In this document: one piece after another, positions 53,671 to 62,337 of the stretch
How positions within the stretch are numbered: the stretch's first letter is position 1
Layout: each line of letters starts with the position of its first letter
Source of the DNA: an uncultured Coriobacteriaceae bacterium
GTDB lineage: Bacteria > Actinomycetota > Coriobacteriia > Coriobacteriales > Atopobiaceae
DNA length: 64,000 nt
Assembly (NCBI GenBank): GCA_902788705.1
Contig: CADALE010000021.1
Span: forward strand, 18,261-82,260
Direction of reading: 5' to 3'
The notes under the pieces: generated by a model
What the model saw: only the letters and a program-made list of their open reading frames with translations
What the model was told of the DNA's origin: nothing
The model's database searches: none
Program-made: the position numbers and the translations under genes

Positions 53671-54660
53671 CTACTCACCGAGGGCGCCCTTGAGCTCCTC
53701 TTCTGTGAAACCAAACCGCTCGGTCGCAACGTCAATAGTGAGAAGGCCATCGGAGATCATCTGGGAAACCTGCCCAAGAAGTGCAGTGCGAGCCTCGGCG
53801 CGGCCCTCGGCGCGGCCCTCGGCAAGGCCCTCGGCGCGGCCCTCGGCAAGGCCCTGCTCCCGGCCCTCGGCCAGGCCCCTCTCACGGCCCTCGGCAAGGC
53901 CGTCCTCGATGGCCTCCTGCTGAATCATACGGATTGCCTCCTCGGCGTTCCACTCGTAGAGCATCATGTTGACCACCTCGGCCCTCCTCTCAGTCAGATA
54001 GTCCACAAGGTACCCATCCGCAATGCACTGCCGGACGGCAGCATCCACAAGCTCTGGTGTCATCATAGCAGCTGGCGTCCTCTGAACAAGGCCAATGAAG
54101 TGCGCATACCCCGCCAGCGCCTCACACGCCTCCATGATGCTCGCGTTGCTTCCCTCATGCACGTCGAGAACCGTAGCCGTCACCTCAAGGCTCACGCCGC
54201 CTATACTCATAGAGTCTGAAAGACGCATCACCTCACGCTCGGGCCGCCTCTCCCTTCCTGTGTAGAACACGAAGTACTGCGGCGCGGGGAGCATGATTCG
54301 CTTGGCACTAAAGCGATTGAGCCCCTTCGTGGCGAGAAACCTGTTATAGAGCTCCGAGAAATAGAACAGGCCACGCAGGGGCATGTTGGGATTGTAGGTA
54401 CTTTGATGCTCCCAGAGCACCATCTCGTCATCAATCAGGAATGAGACATCGTTCTTGAAACCCATGTAGATGGCCCCGGAGAGCGTAGTGATTTCCAGGT
54501 CATCCACATTGTCGTACGAGGTACCGTTAAGCGCATTGTAAAGCGAAAGTGTGTTCGCCTTACGAGACTCGTCTCCAAACAGGTCGCGAAAGACCGTATC
54601 TGCGTACCTCCGATTGGCATTAGGGCCGAAATAGTGCAGATACTCGTCGATATAACTCAT
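53671..54660 (-). CDS. Rpn/PD-(D/E)XK nuclease-family protein with GLAEGR repeats
   Basis: A 329-aa protein of the Rpn/YhgA-like 'transposase' nuclease family. Nuclease-core motifs are FRDLFGDESRK, DDEMVLWEHQSTYNPNMPLR (D...E-x-Q) and LFYFSELYNRF. Residues about 258-292 hold a tandem array of GLAEGR(E/A) units ending RAEARTALL, encoded by a degenerate GC-rich repeat at about 53785-53900. Slipped-strand changes there could vary the length. The ATG at 54660 follows AAGGAGG. Members of this family promote RecA-independent recombination or act in abortive defence; the role here is unknown. The lower GC of the first 600 bp suggests possible transfer. Confidence 0.75.
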   Translation of the reverse strand: MSYIDEYLHYFGPNANRRYADTVFRDLFGDESRKANTLSLYNALNGTSYDNVDDLEITTLSGAIYMGFKNDVSFLIDDEMVLWEHQSTYNPNMPLRGLFYFSELYNRFLATKGLNRFSAKRIMLPAPQYFVFYTGRERRPEREVMRLSDSMSIGGVSLEVTATVLDVHEGSNASIMEACEALAGYAHFIGLVQRTPAAMMTPELVDAAVRQCIADGYLVDYLTERRAEVVNMMLYEWNAEEAIRMIQQEAIEDGLAEGRERGLAEGREQGLAEGRAEGLAEGRAEGRAEARTALLGQVSQMISDGLLTIDVATERFGFTEEELKGALGE

Positions 54661-54838
54661 GTTGCCTCCTTCTGTCGTCCCTTTGATGTGCAGGAAAAGA
54701 GTAACGCAACATTTGTTCGATTTCAAGTATAAACCGTACTACTGTTCGTTTCTTTGACAAGGCTGTTCTCTTGTCAAAGTGCGTCCCGAGATAGCCTCAG
54801 GACGCACCGTGAGATGGCTCTTCGGTTTGGTCGAGATG

Positions 54839-55753
54839 TTACTTCTGCTGCTCCAGGTGGAACGCGAGCGCGCCAATGAGGTTGGCCTCGTTCCCAAAGC
54901 GGCACATTACAATCTCGGGCTTGCCATACGGCATGAACGCCGCAAGCGGATCGTACAGGCCATCGAAGGCCTTGCGGATAAGCTCCGTCGTCTCCTGGCG
55001 CGCCGAGATGCCGCCACCGATGGCATAGCGCTGTAGGTCAAGTGTGGCCTGCAAGCTCATGATACCCGTGGCTGCCTGGAAGGCGAACTCGTCGAGCACC
55101 GCCTTGGCATCCTCGTCACCAGCCTCATATGCGTCAAAGAGCATGATGCCGTCGGCGCTCTCCAGCCCTTTTCGCGCCGCATACGCCTTGGAGATAGCCG
55201 CGGCGGAGATGCGGTTGGCCCAGAGCGCACTCATGCTCTGCGGGAAGGGCAGGCCCATGGCGTTGAAGTCCACGAGCAGGCCCGAAAGCTCGCCCGCGCC
55301 GCCAGTGTAGCCCATCCACACCTTGCCGTTCAGCACGATGCCTCCGCCCACTCCCGTGCCCAGCACGATGGCCGCGCCAGACTCCGCGTCTGCGAGCGCA
55401 CCCTTCCAGCTTTCCGCATATGCGGCGCACTTGCCGTCATTGGCCACCGTAGCTGGCTTGCCAAACACTGCACCATAGCGCTCGGCCGCCGGATAGTCGT
55501 GCAGCCATCTGAAGGCACCGCCCGTATGGGCAATTCCAGCTGCCGTGTCGATTCGTCCAGGCATCGATATGGCTACGCCCTCGTATTCGTAGCCAGCTAC
55601 CGCCTCGCGAACCGCCTCGAGCGCAGCATACATGGCCTCCTCGCTCGAATGGTCCACCGGCACCTTGCCTTGCATGACAAACTGCGCATCGGCCGTCATC
55701 ACGGCATACTTGACGAACGTGCCACCAATGTCCAGAACCAGATACTGCTCCAT
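54839..55753 (-). CDS. ROK-family kinase (beta-glucoside kinase-like)
   Basis: A 304-aa ROK kinase. The ATP motif is LDIGGTFVKYAVM, the active-site Asp in VANDGKCAAYAESWKG, and the ROK signature in AIVLGTGVGGGIVLNGKVWMGYTGGAGELSG. The zinc-binding Cys cluster of many ROK proteins is missing, as in BglK-type enzymes. GAAGGAGG precedes the ATG. It lies 22 bp after the carboxylesterase stop, so they form an operon. Suggested substrate: a beta-glucoside or glucose. Confidence 0.87.
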   Translation of the reverse strand: MEQYLVLDIGGTFVKYAVMTADAQFVMQGKVPVDHSSEEAMYAALEAVREAVAGYEYEGVAISMPGRIDTAAGIAHTGGAFRWLHDYPAAERYGAVFGKPATVANDGKCAAYAESWKGALADAESGAAIVLGTGVGGGIVLNGKVWMGYTGGAGELSGLLVDFNAMGLPFPQSMSALWANRISAAAISKAYAARKGLESADGIMLFDAYEAGDEDAKAVLDEFAFQAATGIMSLQATLDLQRYAIGGGISARQETTELIRKAFDGLYDPLAAFMPYGKPEIVMCRFGNEANLIGALAFHLEQQK

Positions 55754-55775
55754 GGCACCGTCCTCCTTCGGATTC

Positions 55776-57089
55776 CTAGACGTTCAGCTCCATAACGAAA
55801 GACTTCTCGCAATCACATGGCGCCCATGTGGGCAATCCTTCACCGTTCGGGTCACCGTCTCGCATGAAGTTAGCCCAATAGTCTAAGATGCGCGTCTCGA
55901 GCCCTCGGTCGCCCTCGGTCCACGGTCTCCAGCAGCGGTCGAGCGTTCCCATGGTGTACCACAGCTCGCTAGAGTGCCAGGCGCCCAGGTCGTCGCCCGG
56001 AAGGTCACGTGTGAAGTAGTACATGTACGCCGGCTTGCGACCCAGCTCGTCAAGCTTGTGGGAGAAGGCAATGCATCCCTGGTAGAGCGGGTCCTCCGCG
56101 GGCTTGTCCATCTCGGGCGTGGTGAGAATGTCATCTTTGGTGCATCCGATGAGGTACGGGATGTCTGCGATTTCGCCTGCATCCATGAGCTCATAGTAGC
56201 CGCCCGTCAGGACCCGGCCATCGATTGTCGGCGTGAGGAAGAGCCCGTGCGCCTCGGGCATGGCCTTCTCGAAGAACTGCGGGATGAGCGTCAGCACGCG
56301 GTTAGCGGAAAGAGCACGCATCTCGTCGAGACTCTTGACCCCTGCCACCTCAGCAAACATCTGACCATAGTGCTCCTGCTCGGCCAGCGGCATATCGCGG
56401 TGCAGACCGCTACCATAGCTTCCACCGCTCTGCAGAATCGCCTTGGTGATGTAGGGCCTTGCCAGCGGAGAGGAACAGAGCGTCTGGACACTCATGGCGC
56501 CGGCGCTCTGGCCGAACACAGTGATGTTGGCTGGGTCGCCGCCAAAGGACGCGATGTTCTCGTGCACCCAGCGCAGGGCCGCAATCTGGTCGAGCGTGCC
56601 GTAGTTACCCGAGGTCCCGGCCTCAGCCGTCAGCCAGGGGTGCGCCAGGTATCCAAAGACGTTGCAGCGATACTCTACGCTTACCATGATGATGCCACGT
56701 GCGCAGTATGCCGCTCCGTCAAACTCCTTCTCGAAGGCATAGCCGCCCATGAAGGCACCGCCGTGGATCCACAGGGCAACCGGTACGTCATGGGCGTCCT
56801 TAGGTGCCCAAATATGCAGGTACAGGCAGTCCTCGGTCGCAGGCGTGATATAGCTTGGGTCGTCGTAGAAGTCCTTATCCCAAGGAGGACCAGCGGGGTC
56901 GTCCTGCATGCAGCGCCCGTGGAACTGCGTGGCCTCAAGTACGCCCTCCCAAGGCTCAGGCGGCTGGGGAGCCCTCCAACGAAGCTCTCCCAGCGGCGGC
57001 TGCGCATAGGGCACGCTCTTGTACACCATGTAGTCACCGCAGTCCACACCCGCCAGTTCACCGTAAGCCGTATTGACCGTCTCGCTCAT
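55776..57089 (-). CDS. Type B carboxylesterase
   Basis: A 437-aa carboxylesterase/para-nitrobenzyl esterase-family protein. The oxyanion hole is WIHGGAFMGG, the nucleophile lies in VFGQSAGAMSV, and the catalytic His in LGAWHSSELWYTMG. The N-terminal YKSVPYAQPPLGELRWRAPQPP and TEDCLYLHIWAP are standard signatures. There is no signal peptide. It is the first gene of an operon with the ROK kinase, which hints that an acylated glycoside is deacylated and then phosphorylated. Confidence 0.92.
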   Translation of the reverse strand: MSETVNTAYGELAGVDCGDYMVYKSVPYAQPPLGELRWRAPQPPEPWEGVLEATQFHGRCMQDDPAGPPWDKDFYDDPSYITPATEDCLYLHIWAPKDAHDVPVALWIHGGAFMGGYAFEKEFDGAAYCARGIIMVSVEYRCNVFGYLAHPWLTAEAGTSGNYGTLDQIAALRWVHENIASFGGDPANITVFGQSAGAMSVQTLCSSPLARPYITKAILQSGGSYGSGLHRDMPLAEQEHYGQMFAEVAGVKSLDEMRALSANRVLTLIPQFFEKAMPEAHGLFLTPTIDGRVLTGGYYELMDAGEIADIPYLIGCTKDDILTTPEMDKPAEDPLYQGCIAFSHKLDELGRKPAYMYYFTRDLPGDDLGAWHSSELWYTMGTLDRCWRPWTEGDRGLETRILDYWANFMRDGDPNGEGLPTWAPCDCEKSFVMELNV

Positions 57090-57173
57090 CGCCGCATCCC
57101 TCCGTCTGTCTTCCCAGCCACCCCGTCACCCTGGCCATCGCGCTCAAGGGCATACACAGCCCTTCCTTCCTAG

Positions 57174-57206
57174 GCCCGCCCGCAGGAGCAAGACCTGCGG
57201 GCGGGC
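57174..57206 (-). terminator. Bidirectional terminator after metallophosphoesterase
   Basis: A perfect 13-bp stem (GCCCGCCCGCAGG 57174-57186 with 57194-57206) and 7-base loop lie 54 bp after the metallophosphoesterase stop. The plus strand carries TTTT after it. Confidence 0.75.
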
Positions 57207-57259
57207 TTTTGCGTGCCGTCGCATCCCCTTCGCCCATGCAGCCGAAAAAGGGTGGCGCG

Positions 57260-57850
57260 TCACAGCTCAATCTCGTACCAACGGAAGGCGTTGACCAGGT
57301 GCGTGCCGCTGGGATGGTTGCGCACACGCTCGATCATGCCGTAGTCAAGGTGCACGTGCCCGTGCAGCATGAGGCGGGGATGCACCCAGTTGAGCAGCCC
57401 GTTGAACGCGTCGAAGCCCTGGTGGGGGCCATCGGGCAGGTCACCATGGCCGCGCGCAGGCGCATGCGTCACCAGCACGTCGATGCCTCCGGTAAGCGCA
57501 GCCCGCAGGCCCAGCCCCACCGCCTTGCGGCTCATCTCGGTCTGGCTGTAGCCGACGATGCCCTCGCGATAGTCCAACGAGCCCTCAAGCCCCGCAAACC
57601 GCAGGCCACCTACCTCCTCGATGCGCCCATCCAGATTGGTGCCACCCATGGCAAAGCTGTCCTCGTAGCCCACGTCGTGGTTGCCCCGCACGTACAGCAG
57701 CGGCGCATTTGCCAGCGTGGCGACGCAGTCCAGATAGGACGGGCCCAAGTCGCCGCACGACACCACCAGGTCGAACCTGCCGGCATGGCCGCCAGACAGG
57801 CGCGCCAGCAGCAGGTCGTCCTCCACGTCAGCCACAGCCAGGATGCGCAT
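57260..57850 (-). CDS. Metallophosphoesterase
   Basis: A 196-aa calcineurin-like phosphoesterase. The metal motifs are ILAVADVEDD (D-x-E in place of D-x-H), VVSCGDLGPSYLD, LLYVRGNHDVGYED, VLVTHAPARGHGD and MLHGHVHLDYG. The ATG at 57850 lies 10 bp after the BMP-protein stop and follows GAGGCGG. Co-transcription with the BMP-domain gene suggests a joint role in nucleotide or nucleoside handling, by inference. Confidence 0.88.
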   Translation of the reverse strand: MRILAVADVEDDLLLARLSGGHAGRFDLVVSCGDLGPSYLDCVATLANAPLLYVRGNHDVGYEDSFAMGGTNLDGRIEEVGGLRFAGLEGSLDYREGIVGYSQTEMSRKAVGLGLRAALTGGIDVLVTHAPARGHGDLPDGPHQGFDAFNGLLNWVHPRLMLHGHVHLDYGMIERVRNHPSGTHLVNAFRWYEIEL

Positions 57851-57860
57851 CGGTGCCGCC

Positions 57861-59807
57861 TCAGTCCTCGGCTGCGTCGGTCTCGGCTGAGATGACGCCC
57901 GAGGTGGCCACCTCACTTGCCGCATGGGGCGAGAGCTCCCAGCTCTTGGGCAGGCGGCCCACCACGTTCTCGTTGAGCCAGCGCATGGAGGCAATCTCCT
58001 CGTGCGTGAGGCGCGGCGAGCCTTCGGGTCGCACCACCTCGCCCTTCTGGGCAACCAGCATGCCCTCGAAGGGATGCAGACGCCCTTCCAGCACCGCTTG
58101 GCGCAGCGTCTGCACCAAGCGCCGCGGGCCAACCGGCAGGCCCTGCCCCAAATCGAGGCGCACCACATCGGCCGACATGCCCCACCAGTAGTTGAGCGCC
58201 TGGTCGCGATGCCGGCTTGCCTCCCGGCGCCAGCGGTCATCTTGGATGGAGCGCACGATCAGCTCGTAGTAGCGGCCCCAGTCCCATACGGGCATGGCCA
58301 CCCGTTCGGAGGCCCCAAGGTGGTGCAGGCACGCAAGGCCATAGGGCTCGCTCGGGTCGCGCGGATTGGGGTAGTCGCGTCCCGAAAGCACGCGCACGTC
58401 GTCGGCCTCAAGCTCGCCACGCCAGTCGTAGCCCTCGGCCGAGGCCCACTTGAGGTACACCGTGCAGTACGGGTCCACCATCGAGGCGCCGATGGCGAAG
58501 GCGTTTACCTCGGCCACGCTGCCAAAGATCGGCGCGCTGGCCAGGTAGCCTACGCGGTGGTTCTCGGCCATGCCGGCAGCCAGCGCCCCCATGAGAAACT
58601 TGACCTCGTACATGCGCGCGTGGAAGGTGCGCACAGCGCTGGAGGTCAGGTTCACGGAGCAGTTGATGAACGTTGCCTCGGGATGGGCAACAGCGGCCCG
58701 GCGCGCCTGCTCCATCTGCCTCGGCGAGGCCGTGACCACAACGTCAGCCTCGCCCGCCAGGGCCTCGGCAACCGCGCGGTCAAAGTCCTCGTCGGACGAG
58801 CAGCCGAAGACCGCCGTGGTGTCAACGCTGCCACCCAGCCGATCCTGCAGATCAAGGCGGCCACGCTCGTGCAGTGCGGTCCAACCCGACGTTGCGGGGT
58901 CGCGGTCATACACAAACGCGAGGCGCAGTGGCTTGGTGTGCAGGAGGCCGCGGGCGGCGCCCTTCACCGCCGGAATCACCTTCCTATGGTCCTCTGGGGG
59001 ACTCTCGATATAAGCAATCGCATCATCCTGCGCCGCAACGACAAGCTCGCCCCACAGGCGCGCCACGCGGCGGTCCATCTCGCGCGGCACCACGCTTAGG
59101 GGCCCCGACGTGGCGTAGGCCTTCACGTACAGCAAGAAGGCGTCAGCCACCGTCTGGTTCAGCATCTGGCCACCGCGCGAGCGATACGACTTCACGAACT
59201 CGTGGAAGGTGGCCCTGAGCGAGCGCACGAGATCCTCGGGCCACGGCTGGTCGAGGGTCTGCCCCAGCATCAACGCCAGCTGGTCGCACGAGCCTTCCTG
59301 GGAGAACACCAGCCCATAGACGGGCGCCACACGGTACAGCCGGGTGAACTCGTAGTAGCAACGAATGGCAGGGTCATCCGAGGGGCGTGGCATCACCCGC
59401 GTGATGCTGGCCATGACGGTGGGCGCGTCAAGCGAGCGCAGGACCGACACGCGCTTGTTGCCCTCCTGCACGTAGAAGCGCTGCAGGTACTCGTACACCA
59501 CGATGGGATCGCGGATGCCCTCGGAGGTCTGCGCGTCGTAGAGGCGGCTCCACTTGGTGGCAAACTCGGTGCCCTCTCCGGCAATGGGCAGAAAGCTGCT
59601 GGAGAACACGTTGGAACGACCCCGCGTCTTGGTGCCCACCACCAGCTCCATGGGAATCTCGCGCACGCCAACGGGCAGCTCGCCGGCACCACGGTCATCG
59701 CCCAAGATGTCGTCAAGTGCCGGAAGGTAGGGGTAGCGACCATGCGCCACGGCGTCTGCCACCTCACGCCTTCCACGCTTGCATGCTTTGCGGTAGTCCT
59801 CGATCAT
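57861..59807 (-). CDS. Cytoplasmic BMP-domain protein with ParB-like N-terminal region
   Basis: A 648-aa protein. From about residue 295 it is a BMP/PnrA (basic membrane protein) ligand-binding domain: LRLAFVYDRDPATSGWTALHE, DVVVTASPRQMEQA, FINCSV, VGYLASAPIFGSVAEVNAFAIGA. Unlike transporter lipoproteins it has no signal peptide or lipobox. The first 290 residues are helical and include FYVQEGNKRVSVL (about 112-124), which matches the ParB/sulfiredoxin-fold nucleotide-binding box. The ligand is probably a nucleoside, as for other BMP proteins, so this may be an intracellular sensor. GGGAGG precedes the ATG. It is first in an operon with the metallophosphoesterase. Confidence 0.75.
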   Translation of the reverse strand: MIEDYRKACKRGRREVADAVAHGRYPYLPALDDILGDDRGAGELPVGVREIPMELVVGTKTRGRSNVFSSSFLPIAGEGTEFATKWSRLYDAQTSEGIRDPIVVYEYLQRFYVQEGNKRVSVLRSLDAPTVMASITRVMPRPSDDPAIRCYYEFTRLYRVAPVYGLVFSQEGSCDQLALMLGQTLDQPWPEDLVRSLRATFHEFVKSYRSRGGQMLNQTVADAFLLYVKAYATSGPLSVVPREMDRRVARLWGELVVAAQDDAIAYIESPPEDHRKVIPAVKGAARGLLHTKPLRLAFVYDRDPATSGWTALHERGRLDLQDRLGGSVDTTAVFGCSSDEDFDRAVAEALAGEADVVVTASPRQMEQARRAAVAHPEATFINCSVNLTSSAVRTFHARMYEVKFLMGALAAGMAENHRVGYLASAPIFGSVAEVNAFAIGASMVDPYCTVYLKWASAEGYDWRGELEADDVRVLSGRDYPNPRDPSEPYGLACLHHLGASERVAMPVWDWGRYYELIVRSIQDDRWRREASRHRDQALNYWWGMSADVVRLDLGQGLPVGPRRLVQTLRQAVLEGRLHPFEGMLVAQKGEVVRPEGSPRLTHEEIASMRWLNENVVGRLPKSWELSPHAASEVATSGVISAETDAAED

Positions 59808-59848
59808 GCCCGCCTCCCAACAAGGAACCCACTCGTTAAGAATAGAGT

Positions 59849-60240
59849 CTACTTCATCAGGTATGAAACCGATACTACATCGGCCGCGTACAAGCCGTCC
59901 CGACAGGATGCCCAGCTGTCAAGTCGTGAGTTGGTAAACAGCGCGAGGCTGTGCGGCGCAAAGGAAAAGCCCCGCACGGAAAGGAGAACCGTAACGATGG
60001 CGACGAAGAGGCCCGAGGCAGACCAGTTGTTGACATCGACGCCATCGGTACCCGTGGTGGTGATGATGAAGACAGCAAGACCAAGCAGGCCGGCGCTCTT
60101 CACGTCCACGCCCAGCTTCTCGGCATAGGCCTGCGCGATGGTAAGCGAGCAGTAGAGTCCCATAAGGCCGAGCGTCAGCGAGTTCATGTTGACGAAGGCG
60201 TTTGCATAGGGCTCAAGGAAGGGCAGCAGATTGGAGGTTA
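59849..60240 (-). pseudogene. Remnant of cellobiose/lactose-type PTS EIIC
   Basis: A minus-strand frame reads NLLPFLEPYANAFVNMNS, then LTLGLMGLYCSLTIAQAYAE and SAGLLGLAVFIIT. This is an internal part of a CelB-type EIIC. It has no start and after about 59965 passes into unrelated sequence up to a stop at 59849. Only about 90 of about 430 codons remain. The loss fits with the decay of other beta-glucoside genes here. Confidence 0.65.
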
Positions 60241-60243
60241 GGC

Positions 60244-60513
60244 ATGCTCCATCCGTATCTCACATTTGCCGATGGCACCATGGTGCTTCATTCCGACCTG
60301 AAGCCTGACGACAATGGTGGCCGCGTCATCGTTCAGTTTGAACGCCCCACCCCCGACGGCTTTGACTCTGTTCGTTTTGAGCTTCCGACATATGACATGA
60401 CTCCATGGGAGGGTTCGTTTACCGACGAAGAGCTGGCCTCGTTCAAATCCCTCCTTGCAAACAACGCCCACCTTCTGTATGAGTACAGCGCAGGGGGGCT
60501 GAGGATTGCCTAG
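60244..60513 (+). CDS. Small conserved-looking protein of unknown function
   Basis: An 89-aa soluble protein starting MLHPYLTFADGTMVLHSD. It contains GGRVIVQFERPTPDGFDS, LPTYDMTPWEG and ends LLYEYSAGGLRIA. A GGAGG site sits 6 bases before the ATG, inside the end of the EIIC relic on the other strand. Beta-rich with a C-terminal helix. I recall similar small proteins in gut anaerobes but no function. Start and site make it credible as a gene. Confidence 0.6.
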   Translation: MLHPYLTFADGTMVLHSDLKPDDNGGRVIVQFERPTPDGFDSVRFELPTYDMTPWEGSFTDEELASFKSLLANNAHLLYEYSAGGLRIA

Positions 60514-60618
60514 TCTCCGGAGCATCCTCGTCTTGAAAGAGGCCTATCCCATCGAATCTGTACGCAGAATGCGATAGATCCGTACGCCCGCGAAGGCTTT
60601 GTCAAGCCACGCAAAGAA

Positions 60619-60652
60619 GGCGGGATGAGAGCCCATGCGCCCTCATCCCGCC
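60619..60652 (-). terminator. Terminator after HTH-aminotransferase
   Basis: A perfect 11-bp stem (GGCGGGATGAG 60619-60629 with 60642-60652) and 12-base loop, followed on the minus strand by TTCTTT, 27 bp beyond the stop. Confidence 0.8.
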
Positions 60653-60678
60653 CTTTGGTCTTGCTGGCGGCAGTACGC

Positions 60679-62166
60679 CTACTGGCGGTAGTACGTGAGG
60701 AATTCCTCAAGCTGATCAAGCGCCTCGCCCAGCACCGCGCGCCTTGGCAGGTACACGATGCGGAAGTAGCCCGGCGTGTTCCAGTTGAAGCCCTTGCCCG
60801 GCACGATAAGCACGCGCTTGTCCTGAAGCAGGTCCAGCTGGAACTGCTCGTCATCGGTGATGTTGAACTTCTTGGGGTCCAGCCTCGGGAAGATGTAGAA
60901 CGCCGCCTTGGGCTTCACCACGCTCACGCCGTCAATCTGGCACAGGCGCTCGTACACGAAGTCGCGCTGCTTGCACACGCGGCCGGTGGGCACCACGTAG
61001 TTCTTTACGCTCTGGTAGCCACCCAGCGCCGTCTGCACGATGGATTGCGCCGGCACGTTGGAGCACAGGCGCATGTTGCTCATCAGGTGGATGCCTTCCA
61101 TGAGGTCCTTGCCCAGGCGCTTGTTGCCCGAGATGCTGATCCATCCGATGCGCCAGCCCGCGATCATGTGGCTCTTGGACAGACCATTGAACGTGATGCA
61201 GAAGAGGTCGGGGGCAAGGCTGGCGATGGACACGTGCTCGTCGCCGTCCATCACCAGGCGGTCGTAGATCTCGTCGGACAGGATGATCAGCTGGTGCTCG
61301 CGCGCAATCTGGACGATCTCCTCCAGCACCTCGCGCGGGTAGAGGGCGCCCGTGGGATTGTTGGGGTTGATGATGACGATGGCCTTGGTGTTGCTGGTGA
61401 TCTTGGAGCGAATGTCGTCGAGGTCGGGTAGCCAATCCGCCTGCTCGTCGCACAGGTAGTGCACGGCCGTGCCGCCCGCCAGCGTGATGCACGCGGTCCA
61501 CAGCGGATAGTCGGGGCTGGGCACCATGATCTCGTCGCCGGTGTTGACCATGGCCTGCATCACCAGGTTGATGAGGTCGGACACGCCGTTGCCCGTGTAG
61601 ATGTCGTTCATCTGCACGTTGGGGATGCCCTTGAGCTGGTCATACTGCATGATGGCCTTGCGCGCGGCAAAGAGGCCGCGGCTGTCGGAATAGCCCTCGG
61701 TGTCGGTAAGCTGGCTGGCCATGTCCTGCACCACCTCGTCGGGGGTGCGGAAGCCAAAAGGCGCGGGATTGCCGATGTTCAGCTTGAGGATGTGGATGCC
61801 CTCCTCCTCCATGCGCATGGCCTCGTCAAGCGCGGGGCCGCGCACGTCGTAGGACACATGGTCGAGCTTGCTGGACTTGCTGAACTTCCTGACGGGCATG
61901 ATGGGAACCTCCTGAGCGTGCGATGTGGTTAGTTCAACGGCTGGTTCATCTTCTGCGGAAAGCCACTCCTCGGTTACGCCGAGGGCCTCGGCAAGGAAGG
62001 CAAGCATGTCGGGGCGAGGCATAGTCTTACCAGAAACGTATTGGCTAAGCTGGGATTTTCCTAGCTTGCGGCCACGCTCTTGAGCATAGCGGAGAAGGTC
62101 GACCTGCTTAAGGCCCTTCTCGCTCATCGCCTCCCTGAGCCGGTCTGCAAACGTGTCGTTGGGCAT
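60679..62166 (-). CDS. XRE-type HTH domain fused to class I aminotransferase
   Basis: A 495-aa two-part protein. Residues about 5-70 are a Cro/CI-like HTH (FADRLREAMSEKGLKQVDLL, LGKSQLSQYVSGKTMPRPDML, LAEALGVTEEWL). Residues 95-495 are an AlaA-like alanine/aspartate aminotransferase: GNPAPFGF, YTGNGVSDLI, IINPNNPTGALY, PLP Lys near 331 in NGLSKSHMIAGWR, and FRIVYLP. The ATG at 62166 follows GGAGCG; a TTG at 62184 is less likely. A PLP- or amino-acid-sensing autorepressor is suggested by the palindrome just upstream. It is not MocR, whose HTH is of the GntR type. Confidence 0.87.
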   Translation of the reverse strand: MPNDTFADRLREAMSEKGLKQVDLLRYAQERGRKLGKSQLSQYVSGKTMPRPDMLAFLAEALGVTEEWLSAEDEPAVELTTSHAQEVPIMPVRKFSKSSKLDHVSYDVRGPALDEAMRMEEEGIHILKLNIGNPAPFGFRTPDEVVQDMASQLTDTEGYSDSRGLFAARKAIMQYDQLKGIPNVQMNDIYTGNGVSDLINLVMQAMVNTGDEIMVPSPDYPLWTACITLAGGTAVHYLCDEQADWLPDLDDIRSKITSNTKAIVIINPNNPTGALYPREVLEEIVQIAREHQLIILSDEIYDRLVMDGDEHVSIASLAPDLFCITFNGLSKSHMIAGWRIGWISISGNKRLGKDLMEGIHLMSNMRLCSNVPAQSIVQTALGGYQSVKNYVVPTGRVCKQRDFVYERLCQIDGVSVVKPKAAFYIFPRLDPKKFNITDDEQFQLDLLQDKRVLIVPGKGFNWNTPGYFRIVYLPRRAVLGEALDQLEEFLTYYRQ

Positions 62167-62176
62167 GTGCGCTCCA

Positions 62177-62252
62177 AAGTTCAATTTGAACTTGTAAGTT
62201 CAATTTAGTGTAGCACCACACCCTTGTTCGTCAAGCCAGAAGTTCAATTTAA
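62177..62252. promoter_or_regulatory. Triple AAGTTCAATTT operator
   Basis: AAGTTCAATTTGAACTT (62177-62193) is a perfect 8-1-8 palindrome directly before the HTH-aminotransferase start. The half-site AAGTTCAATTT recurs at 62196-62206 and 62240-62250. This AT-rich cluster overlaps the expected promoter and is the natural target of the fused XRE domain. Confidence 0.7.
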
Positions 62253-62274
62253 GGTACTTAGCCGCTGATTCGAC

Positions 62275-62337
62275 GCCGTGGAGCGCCTCCACGGCACGAA
62301 ACGGGCGCCTTGGCTCGGAACCCGAGCCAAGGCGCCC
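62275..62337 (+). other. Two consecutive strong hairpins in GH1 leader
   Basis: GCCGTGGAG (62275-62283) pairs with CTCCACGGC (62287-62295), with a 3-base loop. Eight bases on, a perfect 16-bp stem (62303-62318 with 62322-62337; GGGCGCCTTGG core) has a 3-base loop and is followed by GCTCCTTC. They lie between divergent genes, about 215 bp before the GH1 start, and do not follow any gene end. They may be a terminator left by a deleted gene or part of the GH1 leader. The rest of the gap to 62552 contains TTTTGA...TATGCT near 62432-62458 as a weak promoter candidate. Confidence 0.5.

Noticed and set aside
53671..54660. Complete insertion sequence around the Rpn-like gene
   Set aside because: No terminal inverted repeats or target duplications could be seen flanking it. 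The family is called 'transposase' but is not a classical IS transposase.
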